A DNA stretch of 64,000 bases, taken from assembly GCF_029846235.1 (NCBI RefSeq), contig NZ_JARVWP010000029.1, positions 1 through 64,000 of the forward strand. The letters run 5' to 3'. Position 1 is the first letter of the stretch. Each line of letters starts with the position of its first letter. Shown here in pieces: positions 52,680 to 61,043 of the stretch. This DNA comes from Bradyrhizobium sp. CER78 (GTDB lineage Bacteria > Pseudomonadota > Alphaproteobacteria > Rhizobiales > Xanthobacteraceae). A program made the translations under genes and the position numbers. The notes under the pieces were generated by a model that was given only the letters and a program-made list of their open reading frames with translations, was not told the DNA's origin and did no database searches.

Positions 52680-53651
52680 CTATCTCGCGTCACGAATATC
52701 GATCAGTTGCGCGACTTCGGCGAGCCAGGCCCGCTGTCTCTCGATTCCAGCCCGCAATTCTTCCACCGTTCCTGCAAGGACGTTGAGACCAGCGGCCTCG
52801 AGCTTACGACGAACTTCGGTGTCTGCGCAGACTGCGGCAACATCTGCCGCGATCCGCTCCTTCAGCGCATCCGGCATGCTGCGGCTACCGAAAATTCCGG
52901 CCAGGCCATCGATCTCCAGTTCGGGATAGCCGAGTTCTCGCGCCGTCTTCACATCCGGCAATGCAGCCGCCCTGACCGGATTGATCACCGCCAGAAATCG
53001 CGCCTTGCCGGTTTGCACCGGAGATTGGGAAGCCGCCAGCGATGTCACCAACGCCTGAATCCGTCCCTCGCCCAGATCGGCTTGCGGCTGCGCGGCGTCG
53101 CGATAGCTCACATAATTCATCGAGAGCCCGCGGCGCTTGAGGAACGCCGCAAAGACATATCTCGGCAGCGTGGGACCGGAGGTCCACGCATATTTGCCCG
53201 GCTGCGCCTTCAGCCCATCGATCAGCTCTGAAATCGTGCTGGCGCCGATGTCGTTGCTCACCGCGAGCGTGAGAACGATCGATGTGGTCGCCGCGATCGG
53301 CCGCAGATCGCGTTCGACGTCATAAGGAAGCTTGTCGATCAGCAGCGGCGCCACGGTCACTGAACCAGCCACCGTGTAGAGCAAGGTGTGATCGTCCTGC
53401 GCCGAGACGAAAGCCGCAACTCCGATCGTGCCTTCGGCGCCGGTCCGATCTTCGATGATGACCGACTTGCCCCAGCGCCTCGACAACGCGTCCGCGAAGA
53501 TACGTGCCGCCGCATCGTTGGCGCTGCCGGGGGGAAACGGCACGATGATCTTGACGGTGCGTTCCGGCCATTCGGCCTGCGCAGCCCTCGTCGGGCCGAT
53601 GACAATGCAGCAAGCCAGCACGGCAATCGAGAGCAGGCGGAACAGACCCAT
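52680..53651 (-). CDS. Bug/TctC-type tripartite tricarboxylate transporter substrate-binding protein
   Basis: A 323-residue periplasmic binding protein. The signal peptide LFRLLSIAVLACCIVIGPTRAAQAE ends near residue 26. Typical Bug motifs: WPERTVKIIVPFPPGSANDA, VIIEDRTGAEGTIGVAAFV, LLYTVAGSVTVAPLL. No TctA/TctB permease genes are adjacent, as is common for this family. The ligand is unknown, probably a carboxylated or aromatic compound. It lies 17 nt upstream of the methyltransferase gene and 10 nt after marR. Confidence 0.9.
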   Translation of the reverse strand: MGLFRLLSIAVLACCIVIGPTRAAQAEWPERTVKIIVPFPPGSANDAAARIFADALSRRWGKSVIIEDRTGAEGTIGVAAFVSAQDDHTLLYTVAGSVTVAPLLIDKLPYDVERDLRPIAATTSIVLTLAVSNDIGASTISELIDGLKAQPGKYAWTSGPTLPRYVFAAFLKRRGLSMNYVSYRDAAQPQADLGEGRIQALVTSLAASQSPVQTGKARFLAVINPVRAAALPDVKTARELGYPELEIDGLAGIFGSRSMPDALKERIAADVAAVCADTEVRRKLEAAGLNVLAGTVEELRAGIERQRAWLAEVAQLIDIRDAR

Positions 53652-53661
53652 GATCGCCTCC

Positions 53662-54180
53662 CTAGGGGTGAGAATGAGACTCCAATTTGCGGCGTGGTTT
53701 GCGCCGGCCATTGCCTGGCCGGGCGTAGCTTTCGTTGGCTTCAATAACGCGTGCGAGCATGTCCAGTAACGACGCCCGCTCCGTTCGGGTCAGCGGCGCC
53801 AGAATTCGGTCTTGTGCGGCAAGCAGGGAGGGGCGCAGGCCTTGGCGCAGCTCCGCGCCGTCGCGTGTGAGGAAAAGCTGTCGTGCCCGCCGGTCATCGG
53901 GATCGATCTGCCGTTGCACAAGGGCCTTTTGCTCGAGAAATTCGATGATCTGGCCGAGGGTGACGGCGTCGATGCCGAGCCGCTTCGCAACATGCCGCTG
54001 GCCGCTGCCGGGCTCCTCCGAGATGGCAGCCAAGACCGCCCATTGCAGCGGGGTGAGGTCCTGGCGGCCGAGGATTTCCGCGGTGACACCGAGACAGAGC
54101 TGATGAAACCGGCGAGCCAGATGCGCAGGCACGCGGTGCGACGCCAGAATTGCAGCCGTCTTGGGACTCCCTCGGCTCAT
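53662..54180 (-). CDS. MarR family transcriptional regulator, first gene of a three-gene operon
   Basis: A 172-residue protein: helical N-terminus AHLARRFHQLCLGVTAEILG, then LTPLQWAVLAAISEEPGSGQ, RHVAKRLGIDAVTLGQIIEF (recognition region), and the wing QIDPDDRRARQLFLTRDGAE. The basic C-terminus GNGRRKPRRKLESHSH is unusual. It is followed within 10 nt by the Bug protein and then the OMT, so it probably regulates its own operon. An AT-rich region upstream (54181-54235) is the obvious promoter/operator. Confidence 0.9.
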   Translation of the reverse strand: MSRGSPKTAAILASHRVPAHLARRFHQLCLGVTAEILGRQDLTPLQWAVLAAISEEPGSGQRHVAKRLGIDAVTLGQIIEFLEQKALVQRQIDPDDRRARQLFLTRDGAELRQGLRPSLLAAQDRILAPLTRTERASLLDMLARVIEANESYARPGNGRRKPRRKLESHSHP

Positions 54181-54194
54181 AGCCGCCCTATATC

Positions 54195-54231
54195 GTAAGA
54201 CTTCTAATGATAAGAATATTTATTAATATGT
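54195..54231. promoter_or_regulatory. AT-rich promoter/operator region of the marR-Bug-OMT operon
   Basis: The stretch GTAAGACTTCTAATGATAAG and AATATTTATTAATATGTCAA is over 75 percent AT, in striking contrast to the surrounding GC-rich DNA. It contains the near-palindromes TAATGATAAGAATATTTATTA and AATATTTATTAATATG. Such spots are typical promoters and MarR sites in high-GC genomes. Confidence 0.45.
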
Positions 54232-54432
54232 CAATGGGTCCGTACGCGACTGATCGCGACGTCGGCATTGAGGACAGTCATGCGGGCGGTCGCATGGGCG
54301 TCGCATTGACGCTGCCCAATCATCGCGCCCCAGATCGAGCCGTACCAGCGCACCTTGTCTTGCAGGCGCGCAAGCCCGGATTGCCACGCGGCAAGGTATG
54401 ACCACCAACGTTGCTGCGCGCTTTGCGGGCGG

Positions 54433-56151
54433 TCAGCCCGCAGCCGGCACGGCCTTCTCCGCCGGCACGTTCCACGGCCGCTCCGGCGAGGCGAGGCCGA
54501 TCAGGCGGCCCTGGATGAAGTCGCAGCCCCATTCGCGCAGCATCACGGCGGCTTCCTCGTCCTGCACCCATTCGGCGACCGTCTTGATCTCAAGCCGCCG
54601 CGCGAGATCGATCAGAGTCTGCACGAAGGCGCGGTCGTCGGCCGAACGCACGATGTTCTGCACGAACGCACCGTCGATTTTGACGATGTCGACGCCGAGC
54701 TTGCGCAGGTTGCGGAACGAGGTGTAGCCGGCACCGAAATCGTCGATCGCGATCCGGCTGCCGAAATTCTTCAGCCGGGTGACGAAGCCGCGGACGTCGT
54801 CGATGTCCTGGATCGCGACCGTCTCGGTGATCTCGACGATCAGCCGCTCGCCGACCCCGGGATGCGCGCGCATCAAGGATTCGATGGTCGCCCACCAGTC
54901 CGGATCCATCGTGGTGTCGGGCGAGATGTTGAGGCTGAGCTGCACGCCGGGAGCTGCAGCGAGCTCGGCGACTGCAAGCTCCAGCACGCGATGATCGACC
55001 AGCCGGATCAGGCCGAGCCGTTCGGCGACCGGCACGATGTCGGGCGCCAGCAGCGCGCGGCCGTCGTCCTGCTCCATGCGGACCAGGCACTCGTAGAACG
55101 ACGGCTGCCGCGAGCGCGCATCGACCACCGGCTCGAAGCCGATCACGATGCGGCGCTCGTTCAGCGCGGTGACGATCTCGTCGGTGACGCGGATGTTGAC
55201 GCGGCGCTGGGCATCGCGCTCGACATTCGGCTTCCACAGCGCGAACGATCCGGCGCGGCGGCTCTTGGCGGCATCCAGCGTCTCCTGCGCGCGATTGACC
55301 GCCTCCTCCGCCGACTTCGCATGGCGCGGGATGGTGACGGCGCCGATCGATGCCGTCACCGACACCGGGCCGGACTTGGTCGGCACCACCTCGTCACGCA
55401 CCGCGGCGAGGAAGCGCTCGGCCGCGACGTTGGTGTCGTCGACGGTGCAGTTGCGCAGGATCAGGCCGAACTTGTTGCCGGAGAAGCGGCCGAGCATGTC
55501 GCCGCTGCGCAGCCGGGCCCGAATTCGCTTCGCGACCTCGGCGATGACGGCGTCCGCGACGTCGAAGCCGAACGCATCGTTGACGCGCGCCAGATGATCG
55601 ATGCCGATCAGCATGAAGGCGCAGGAGGTGCGGAAGCGGGCGCACTCCTCGATGCTCTCGGCGAGCGAGGCGATCAGATGGGTGCGGTTGAGTTCGCCCG
55701 TCAGCGGATCGTGCCGCGACAGCTTCAACAGCTGTTCGTCGCGGGCGTGCCGTTCATTGTTGATGCGGACGACGCCTTCCACGCGCGCCGGCCTGCCGTC
55801 GGCGCCGGCAAACCAGCAGCCGGTCTCCTCGATCCAGATCACCGGCGCCGAGGTGACGGCTCGTACGCCATACTCGATCCGGTAAGGCACCGGCTCTCCG
55901 CTCCGCGCCGGCGCGGTCTGGCCGAGCGCGTCCACCCGAATGGTGCGCGACGGCTCGATCAGCTTTGCGAGCTCACTGCCGCTCGCCAGCGCCGCGGCCG
56001 GGATATCAGGGAAGACCGTCGCCACGTTGTCGCTCCAGGCGATCGCGTCGCTCGCCAGGTCCCAGGCGAATGTCGCTTGGCCGAGCGAGGCGAGGATGCT
56101 GGCGGCTGGCGGGACAGGGGGCATCGAACATGTCTCGATTTGGGACGGCAC
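54433..56151 (-). CDS. Degenerate GGDEF / EAL cyclic-di-GMP phosphodiesterase-type protein
   Basis: A 572-residue protein. A PAS-like region at about 15-135 (FAWDLASDAIAWSDNVATVF, VEGVVRINNERHARDE) precedes the GGDEF domain (about 140-300). Its signature is SGNKF, so cyclase activity is unlikely. The EAL domain (about 320-565) has ECLVR in place of EALLR but keeps Asn (LSLNISP), Glu (VEITET), Asp-Asp (AIDDFGAGYTSF), Lys (VKIDGAF) and Glu (KTVAEWV). Probable c-di-GMP phosphodiesterase, cytoplasmic, with no membrane segment. Confidence 0.9.
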   Translation of the reverse strand: MPSQIETCSMPPVPPAASILASLGQATFAWDLASDAIAWSDNVATVFPDIPAAALASGSELAKLIEPSRTIRVDALGQTAPARSGEPVPYRIEYGVRAVTSAPVIWIEETGCWFAGADGRPARVEGVVRINNERHARDEQLLKLSRHDPLTGELNRTHLIASLAESIEECARFRTSCAFMLIGIDHLARVNDAFGFDVADAVIAEVAKRIRARLRSGDMLGRFSGNKFGLILRNCTVDDTNVAAERFLAAVRDEVVPTKSGPVSVTASIGAVTIPRHAKSAEEAVNRAQETLDAAKSRRAGSFALWKPNVERDAQRRVNIRVTDEIVTALNERRIVIGFEPVVDARSRQPSFYECLVRMEQDDGRALLAPDIVPVAERLGLIRLVDHRVLELAVAELAAAPGVQLSLNISPDTTMDPDWWATIESLMRAHPGVGERLIVEITETVAIQDIDDVRGFVTRLKNFGSRIAIDDFGAGYTSFRNLRKLGVDIVKIDGAFVQNIVRSADDRAFVQTLIDLARRLEIKTVAEWVQDEEAAVMLREWGCDFIQGRLIGLASPERPWNVPAEKAVPAAG

Positions 56152-56343
56152 CCGGTGATTCTGTACGCTCTCAAGATAGTGGTTCCGGCGAATCCAACGC
56201 TAGGAGAAGTTGATAAATAATCTGGAAACCACGTTTTCGACTGCCGCGGAACGAACTGGGGATGGTGGGCATGACCCTTGCCATGAGGGTGTTGCAGAGG
56301 GACGCAACGTCCCAGACTATGACGCTCCAACGGGTCGCAGGCG

Positions 56344-56628
56344 ATGCGCGATATCGATCAGTCAGAGATCCTCGACGGCGAGTTCACCGACACCGCCGGG
56401 GTGACCAGCACGGCTCTGGTGCCGCTGGCCGTGACCACCCATTGGGCGCCCAAGATCCCGTTGCCCCACGGCGACCCTTCATTTCTGGCTCATTTGATCG
56501 CAACTGCCGCACACGAGCCGCAGACGCGCGGGCTGCGGCGTGGGTCATTGGCCGACGCGCAGACCGCCTACGGCCCGCATATCGACGAACGCCGCAGCGT
56601 TGCGCGGCGCACCCGGCAGATCATCTAG
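56344..56628 (+). CDS. Small conserved hypothetical protein
   Basis: A 94-residue protein, MRDIDQSEILDGEFTDTAGV at the start and FLAHLIATAAHEPQTRGLRR in the middle, then ADAQTAYGP. The HLIAT...QTR...A-A-Y pattern resembles small hypothetical proteins I recall as common in Bradyrhizobium. No signal peptide or membrane segment. Codon use fits the host. The start ATG is not preceded by a strong ribosome-binding site. Function unknown. Confidence 0.6.
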   Translation: MRDIDQSEILDGEFTDTAGVTSTALVPLAVTTHWAPKIPLPHGDPSFLAHLIATAAHEPQTRGLRRGSLADAQTAYGPHIDERRSVARRTRQII

Positions 56629-56643
56629 CAAATCATCACGCGA

Positions 56644-57114
56644 TTAGTGGGCCTTGACCGGCCGGCTGCCGTGGCTGTCCTGCGGCACGCCGCGGCGCAG
56701 CGACATGTGGGAATGGATGCCGAGCCATCGCCCGTCGGCCTGACGCGCGAGGATGATGGTCGCCCGCCCCGGCCGGTCGAAGCGGCTGCCGTCCGGATGG
56801 AAGCCGGTGCTGGTCCACGGCGTGATCACCGTCGCCATGCCGCCGTCGCCGCTGATCAGCACCTCCGTATGCGCGAGATCGAAGGCGAAATCGGCGGTGC
56901 GGGGCCAGACGTTATCCCATTGCATCTCGGTCCAGCGCGCGCGGCCGTGGATCAGCTCCTGATAGGTGCCGAACGAGATGATGTCCGAATGCCAGAACGG
57001 ACGGGCGGCAGCATAGTCGACCGCCCTGACGCAGGCGGCGAACCGTTCAAGCCAGTCGAAGATCGATCGGGTGGTCGTCGGATCGGCGATCGGAAGGGGC
57101 GCTTCTTCGCTCAT
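56644..57114 (-). CDS. SnoaL-like (NTF2 superfamily) protein
   Basis: A 156-residue soluble protein. TRSIFDWLERFAACVRAVDY, AARPFWHSDIISFGTYQELI, ADFAFDLAHTEVLISGDGGM and RATIILARQADGRWLGIHSH follow the order of a SnoaL/DUF4440-type cone-shaped barrel. GGGGGGAGG precedes the ATG. It lies 21 nt from the stop of the membrane protein gene on the same strand, so they may be cotranscribed. Ligand or reaction unknown. Confidence 0.85.
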   Translation of the reverse strand: MSEEAPLPIADPTTTRSIFDWLERFAACVRAVDYAAARPFWHSDIISFGTYQELIHGRARWTEMQWDNVWPRTADFAFDLAHTEVLISGDGGMATVITPWTSTGFHPDGSRFDRPGRATIILARQADGRWLGIHSHMSLRRGVPQDSHGSRPVKAH

Positions 57115-57135
57115 GACCTCCCCCCCGGAAACGCT

Positions 57136-57780
57136 CTAGCGCTGCGGGCCGTCCGAAGGCGGCTGGCCGCCCGGCTGCAAATCCGGCGAGGTAATGGTCG
57201 GCTTCGGCGCGGACTGATCGAGCAGCACGGATTCGGCGACCGACGTCGCGGAAGGAACGGGCGCGGCCGGCGGCGGTGCAGCGGGCGCAGGAGCGGCGAC
57301 AGGCGCGGGTTCGGGCCGCGGCGCGGGCTGCGCGACGGGCGCGGGCTGCGGGGCCTCGGGCTGCGATTTGCTGACGCTCGGTGCCGGTGCCGGCGCCGCA
57401 GGCACGACCACCGCGCGACGGCGGGTGCGCAGCGCAATTCCGGAAGTGAAATCGACCAGCGCAAGCAGCGCGAGCAGGCAATAGGTCGAGTTGCCGAATT
57501 TCGGCCAGAGCACGAACTCGGCGGCGGCCGCGCCGAACACGATCAGCGACAGCAGGTGGTCGGTGAGATATTTCGCGCCGGGGCGCGCGCCCTTGATGAC
57601 CTCGAGCAGCAACAGCAGCACGCCGGCGGCAAGCAGCATGTCACTGAGCGTGATCTGCCACACTTCGCCCGACAGCAATGTCAGCCTGATCAGCGGGTCC
57701 GTGAAGGACACGCCGGGCATCAGGAAGGCGATGATGTTGTAGACCGCGAGCGGAACGAGCAGCAGCGGAAAACCGACCAT
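57136..57780 (-). CDS. Membrane protein with proline/alanine-rich tail, unknown function
   Basis: A 214-residue protein from the ATG at 57780 (MVGFPLLLVPLAVYNIIAFL); an ATG at 57828 would add 16 polar residues. It has four hydrophobic segments within about 115 residues (DMLLAAGVLLLLLEVIKGAR, HLLSLIVFGAAAAEFVLW, TYCLLALLALVDFTSGIAL), then an Arg cluster, then a Pro/Ala/Ser-rich tail of about 85 residues. Typical of conserved rhizobial membrane proteins; no function known. Confidence 0.78.
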   Translation of the reverse strand: MVGFPLLLVPLAVYNIIAFLMPGVSFTDPLIRLTLLSGEVWQITLSDMLLAAGVLLLLLEVIKGARPGAKYLTDHLLSLIVFGAAAAEFVLWPKFGNSTYCLLALLALVDFTSGIALRTRRRAVVVPAAPAPAPSVSKSQPEAPQPAPVAQPAPRPEPAPVAAPAPAAPPPAAPVPSATSVAESVLLDQSAPKPTITSPDLQPGGQPPSDGPQR

Positions 57781-57977
57781 CGGGGCTTGCGCCTTATTCA
57801 GGGAGAACCAGCAATGCGGCGATGGCATTTGCCTCGCCGCGGACGCGCCCGTCTTGACCGCACTCGTTGGCCGAATTCAGGCGCAGCGCCGTTTGATTGG
57901 AGCGTGACCTCATCGGAAAACCGCTACGCACTTTTCCGGGTCAAGCTCGAGCTTGCGGCGCGACAGCCGAAGTCCGA

Positions 57978-58163
57978 TCAGGACTCTTTCTTGGCCTTCA
58001 GGACCTGGCGGCCCTTGTACATGCCGGTCTTCAAGTCGAGGTGGTGCGGACGGCGCAGTTCGCCGGAGTCCTTGTCCTCGACATAGGTCGGGGTCTTGAT
58101 CGCATCGGCCGAACGGCGCATGCCACGGCGCGACGGCGAGGTTTTTCTTCTGGGAACGGCCAT
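57978..58163 (-). CDS. rpmF: 50S ribosomal protein L32
   Basis: A 61-residue ribosomal protein, MAVPRRKTSPSRRGMRRSAD. It is of the alphaproteobacterial type lacking the zinc-binding cysteines, with a HHLDLKTGMYKGRQVL middle and a KAKKES end. It has very high Lys/Arg content. The gap 57829-57977 downstream holds only a degenerate relative of the GATCATGC repeat. mtgA lies upstream on the same strand (58321), the usual mtgA-rpmF order in this group. Confidence 0.97.
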   Translation of the reverse strand: MAVPRRKTSPSRRGMRRSADAIKTPTYVEDKDSGELRRPHHLDLKTGMYKGRQVLKAKKES

Positions 58164-58320
58164 GACGGTGTCCTCTAGGGTGTTGCGGAGGCATCGTCCG
58201 AAATGCGGACGGGCTCAGCGCTTCGAAGCGCAAGCTGCGATGCCGGTAAGGCCGCGCTTATAGAGGAAGGCACTCCGTAAAGCTAGGGCTGCAGACAGCA
58301 AAAAGCGCCCGAAATCGCGC

Positions 58321-59052
58321 TCAATCGCCGCGATTTTCGCGCCAGCAGCGCGTCACGGTATTGGCCCGGGCCATGTAGGTTCCGGACAGCCTGCGCACCC
58401 CCGGCCCCGGGTTCCGGGCGCTCCTTTTCACCGGATTCGGCAGAATCGCCGCCAGAAGCGCGGCTTCCCGGGGCGACAGCGTCGCGGCGGGGCGGCCGAA
58501 GGCATATTGGGCGCCGGCTTCGGCGCCGAATTGCCCGGCCGGGCCCATTTCCGCGATGTTGAGGTAGATTTCCAGGATCCGCTGCTTCGGCAGCACGAAG
58601 TCGATCCAGAGCGCCAGCGGCAGTTCCAGCCCCTTGCGGATCACGCTGCGGCCGGACCACAGGAACAGGTTCTTGGCGACCTGCTGGGTGATGGTCGAGC
58701 CGCCGCGGGCCACCTCGCCATCCTCGGCATCGTCGAGCGCCTCGCGCAGCGCGCCCCAATCGATGCCCCGGTGCTTGCAGAAATGGGCGTCCTCCGACCC
58801 GACCACAGAGCGGGGCAGATAGGGCGATATCGCGCCGAAATCGACCCAATGCCGCGTGACCGGGGCCCCGCGCAGGCTCCGCCACGCCATCAGGGCCGAG
58901 ACTGGCTGACCGGTGCGGTAGAATGGCGTCACCAGATAGGGCAGCAGCAGCACGGCCAGCAAAAGCAGCAATAAAATTCGGACAATGCGCAAAACGAGGG
59001 TTCCCGGGGAGGACCTCTTCAGCAAGGATTTGGTACCCGCCCGCCAGGACAC
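58321..59052 (-). CDS. mtgA: Monofunctional biosynthetic peptidoglycan transglycosylase
   Basis: Polymerises lipid II into glycan strands at the inner membrane. It is a 243-residue protein with one membrane anchor (VLRIVRILLLLLLAVLLLPY, about residues 19-40) and a GT51 domain. Motifs are SEDAHFCKHRGIDW (catalytic Glu), RGGSTITQQVAKNLFL, KQRILEIYLNIAEMGPAGQF and GAQYAFGRPAATLSPREAAL. The start is GTG. It is divergent from the polyprenyl synthase gene. Confidence 0.95.
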   Translation of the reverse strand: MSWRAGTKSLLKRSSPGTLVLRIVRILLLLLLAVLLLPYLVTPFYRTGQPVSALMAWRSLRGAPVTRHWVDFGAISPYLPRSVVGSEDAHFCKHRGIDWGALREALDDAEDGEVARGGSTITQQVAKNLFLWSGRSVIRKGLELPLALWIDFVLPKQRILEIYLNIAEMGPAGQFGAEAGAQYAFGRPAATLSPREAALLAAILPNPVKRSARNPGPGVRRLSGTYMARANTVTRCWRENRGD

Positions 59053-59192
59053 GGCCGACGCCGTCTGATGTCTGTGGGATAATTCACGGTTTTTCCAGCA
59101 CTTTTAAGGCGCGAATCCGCCGCAGGGTGGAATTGACGAAGCCGATCTCATCAACGATTGTCCGGCCGAAAATCGATCTGGAGCAATTCTTA

Positions 59193-60113
59193 ATGACGAC
59201 CGGTACTGCAGAGTTTTCCAAGCGGCTGGACCAGACCGCGGAGGATACCGAAGCCCTGCTCGCAAAACTGCTGTCCGACGCGACCGAGAGCGACGAGATC
59301 GTGCGCCCGAAGCGGCTGATCGAGGCGATGCGCTATTCGAGCCTCGGCGGCGGCAAGCGGCTGCGGCCGTTCCTGGCGGTCGAGAGCGCCGCGGTGTTCG
59401 GCATCCCGCGCGAATCCGCGCTGCTGGTCGGCGCCGCGCTCGAATGCATCCACTGCTACTCGCTGATCCATGACGATCTGCCGGCGATGGACAATTCCGA
59501 TCTGCGCCGCGGCCGCCCGACCCTGCACAAGGCCTATGACGACGCCACCGCGATCCTCGCCGGCGACGCGCTGCTGACGATCGCCTTCGACATCATCACC
59601 CGCGATGCGATCCACAGGGATGCCCAGGTCCGCCTGCTCCTGACCCGCGCGCTGGCGCGCGCCTCCGGCGTCGGCGGCATGGCCGGCGGCCAGATCCTCG
59701 ACCTTGCCGGCGAAGGCCGCTTCGGCGACCGCGAGCCGGTCGACGTCGCCCGCCTGCAGCAAATGAAGACCGGCGCACTGCTCCGCTTCGGCTGCATCGC
59801 CGGCGCGATCCTCGGCCAGGCCTCGCAGAAGGAATACCAGGCACTCGACGATTACGGCAAAGCGCTCGGCGAGGCCTTCCAGATCGCCGACGATCTGCTC
59901 GACGTCGAGGGCGACGCTGCCGCACTCGGCAAGCCGGCCGGCGCTGATGCTGCGCTCGGCAAGACCACCTTCGTCACCCAGCTCGGCATCGACGGTGCCA
60001 AGCAGCGCGTGCGCGACCTCTTGGCGCGCGCCGACGCCGCACTGTCGGTGTTCGGCGATCGGGGCGACGTGCTGCGCGCGGCAGCCCGCTTCGTCGCAGA
60101 ACGCAAGAACTAG
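59193..60113 (+). CDS. Polyprenyl synthetase (farnesyl/geranylgeranyl diphosphate synthase type)
   Basis: Short-chain trans-prenyltransferase of 306 residues. The start region LGGGKRLRPFLAVESA, first Asp-rich motif LIHDDLPAMDNSDLRRGRPT and second FQIADDLLDVEGD are intact. The residues before the first motif (CIHCYSLIHDDLPAMD) fit an IspA-type FPP synthase; a GGPP synthase cannot be excluded. The ATG at 59193 starts MTTGTAEFSKRL. It is probably cotranscribed with the DUF1345 gene 18 nt downstream. Confidence 0.92.
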   Translation: MTTGTAEFSKRLDQTAEDTEALLAKLLSDATESDEIVRPKRLIEAMRYSSLGGGKRLRPFLAVESAAVFGIPRESALLVGAALECIHCYSLIHDDLPAMDNSDLRRGRPTLHKAYDDATAILAGDALLTIAFDIITRDAIHRDAQVRLLLTRALARASGVGGMAGGQILDLAGEGRFGDREPVDVARLQQMKTGALLRFGCIAGAILGQASQKEYQALDDYGKALGEAFQIADDLLDVEGDAAALGKPAGADAALGKTTFVTQLGIDGAKQRVRDLLARADAALSVFGDRGDVLRAAARFVAERKN

Positions 60114-60131
60114 CGGAAAGCGAAGCGTGAG

Positions 60132-60812
60132 ATGAACAAGGAGTTCGACGACCGCCTTGTTCGTTTCCGCAAGCTGCCGATGCCGGTCCGCGTGGTGGTG
60201 GGCCGGCCGCGCACCTTCACTTCGATCATGGTCGGCATCATGGTTGCGCTGTTGATCCCCGGCTCGATGCGCCTCGTCACGCGCCTGCTCGCCGGCTGGG
60301 ACGCCTTTGCCGCGCTCTATCTCGTGCTCGCCTATGTGATGATGCTGCGCTGTGGTATCGCCCACATCAAGCGCAGCGCCATATTGCAGGACGACGGCCG
60401 TTTCCTGATCCTGCTGCTGACCGCGTTCGGCGCGCTGGCGAGCCTGCTGGCCATCGTGTTCGAACTCGGCGCATCCAAGGGCAGCCCGGCCGGACTGGCG
60501 GTGGCGATCGTCACCATCACGCTGTCATGGACGATGGTCCACACCGCATTCGCGCTGCATTACGCGCATGATTTCTATCGCGGCAGGAAGCCCGGCGGAT
60601 TGCAGTTTCCGAGCGGCGACGAGCATACCGACGCCGACTACTGGGACTTCGTCTATTTCTCATTCGTGATCGGCATGACCGCGCAGGTCTCCGATGTCGG
60701 CATCACCGACAAGATCATCCGCCGCACCGCGACCGTGCACGGCATCATCTCGTTCGTGTTCAACACCGCGCTGCTGGCGCTGATGGTGAACATCGCGGCG
60801 AGCTTGATCTAG
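60132..60812 (+). CDS. DUF1345 family membrane protein
   Basis: A 226-residue inner-membrane protein with about five or six hydrophobic segments. Characteristic DUF1345 pieces are VVGRPRTFTSIMVGIMVALL, LLAGWDAFAALYLVLAYVMM, TLSWTMVHTAFALHYAHDFY and DYWDFVYFSFVIGMTAQVSD. It ends FNTALLALMVNIAASLI. The family is uncharacterised. Its position just downstream of the prenyl synthase suggests cotranscription, not necessarily a shared function. Confidence 0.92.
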   Translation: MNKEFDDRLVRFRKLPMPVRVVVGRPRTFTSIMVGIMVALLIPGSMRLVTRLLAGWDAFAALYLVLAYVMMLRCGIAHIKRSAILQDDGRFLILLLTAFGALASLLAIVFELGASKGSPAGLAVAIVTITLSWTMVHTAFALHYAHDFYRGRKPGGLQFPSGDEHTDADYWDFVYFSFVIGMTAQVSDVGITDKIIRRTATVHGIISFVFNTALLALMVNIAASLI

Positions 60813-60855
60813 CTTCGCGATAGAATTCGGTCGCAAAGCGGCCGCGGCGGCGCTG

Positions 60856-61014
60856 CGCTCCCTCGCCCCGTTCTTACGGGGAGAGGGTTGGGGGTGAGGG
60901 GCTGTGTCCTCAGATTCAGTGATGGCGGAGTTTGCGGAGAGTCCCCTCATCCGAATTCAAGCTGCGCTTGAATTCGACCTCTCCCCGCAGGCGGGGCGAG
61001 GTGAAGCGGAGCCC
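60856..61014. repeat. Palindromic repeat (CTCCCTCGCCCCG family)
   Basis: CTCCCTCGCCCCGTTCTTAC / GGGGAGAGGGTTGGGGGTGAG on the left, and CGACCTCTCCCCGCAGGCGG / GGCGAGGTG on the right, with GAATTCAAGCTGCGCTTGAATTC (a hairpin, in two parts around 60954-60976) between. Related in sequence to 15534-15660 and 28994-29287. It lies between convergent genes. Confidence 0.7.
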
Positions 61015-61043
61015 GCCGCGCGATTTGCGGGTCCATTCATCTG

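Noticed and set aside
54355..56220. A 621-codon plus-strand frame opposite the EAL protein gene
   Set aside because: Antisense shadow created by high GC; the minus-strand protein has clear GGDEF/EAL motifs.
57900..57945. Fourth full copy of the GATCATGC repeat
   Set aside because: It shares CGGAAAACCGCT and CACTTTTCCGG words, but the inverted ends are lost, so only a degenerate relative.
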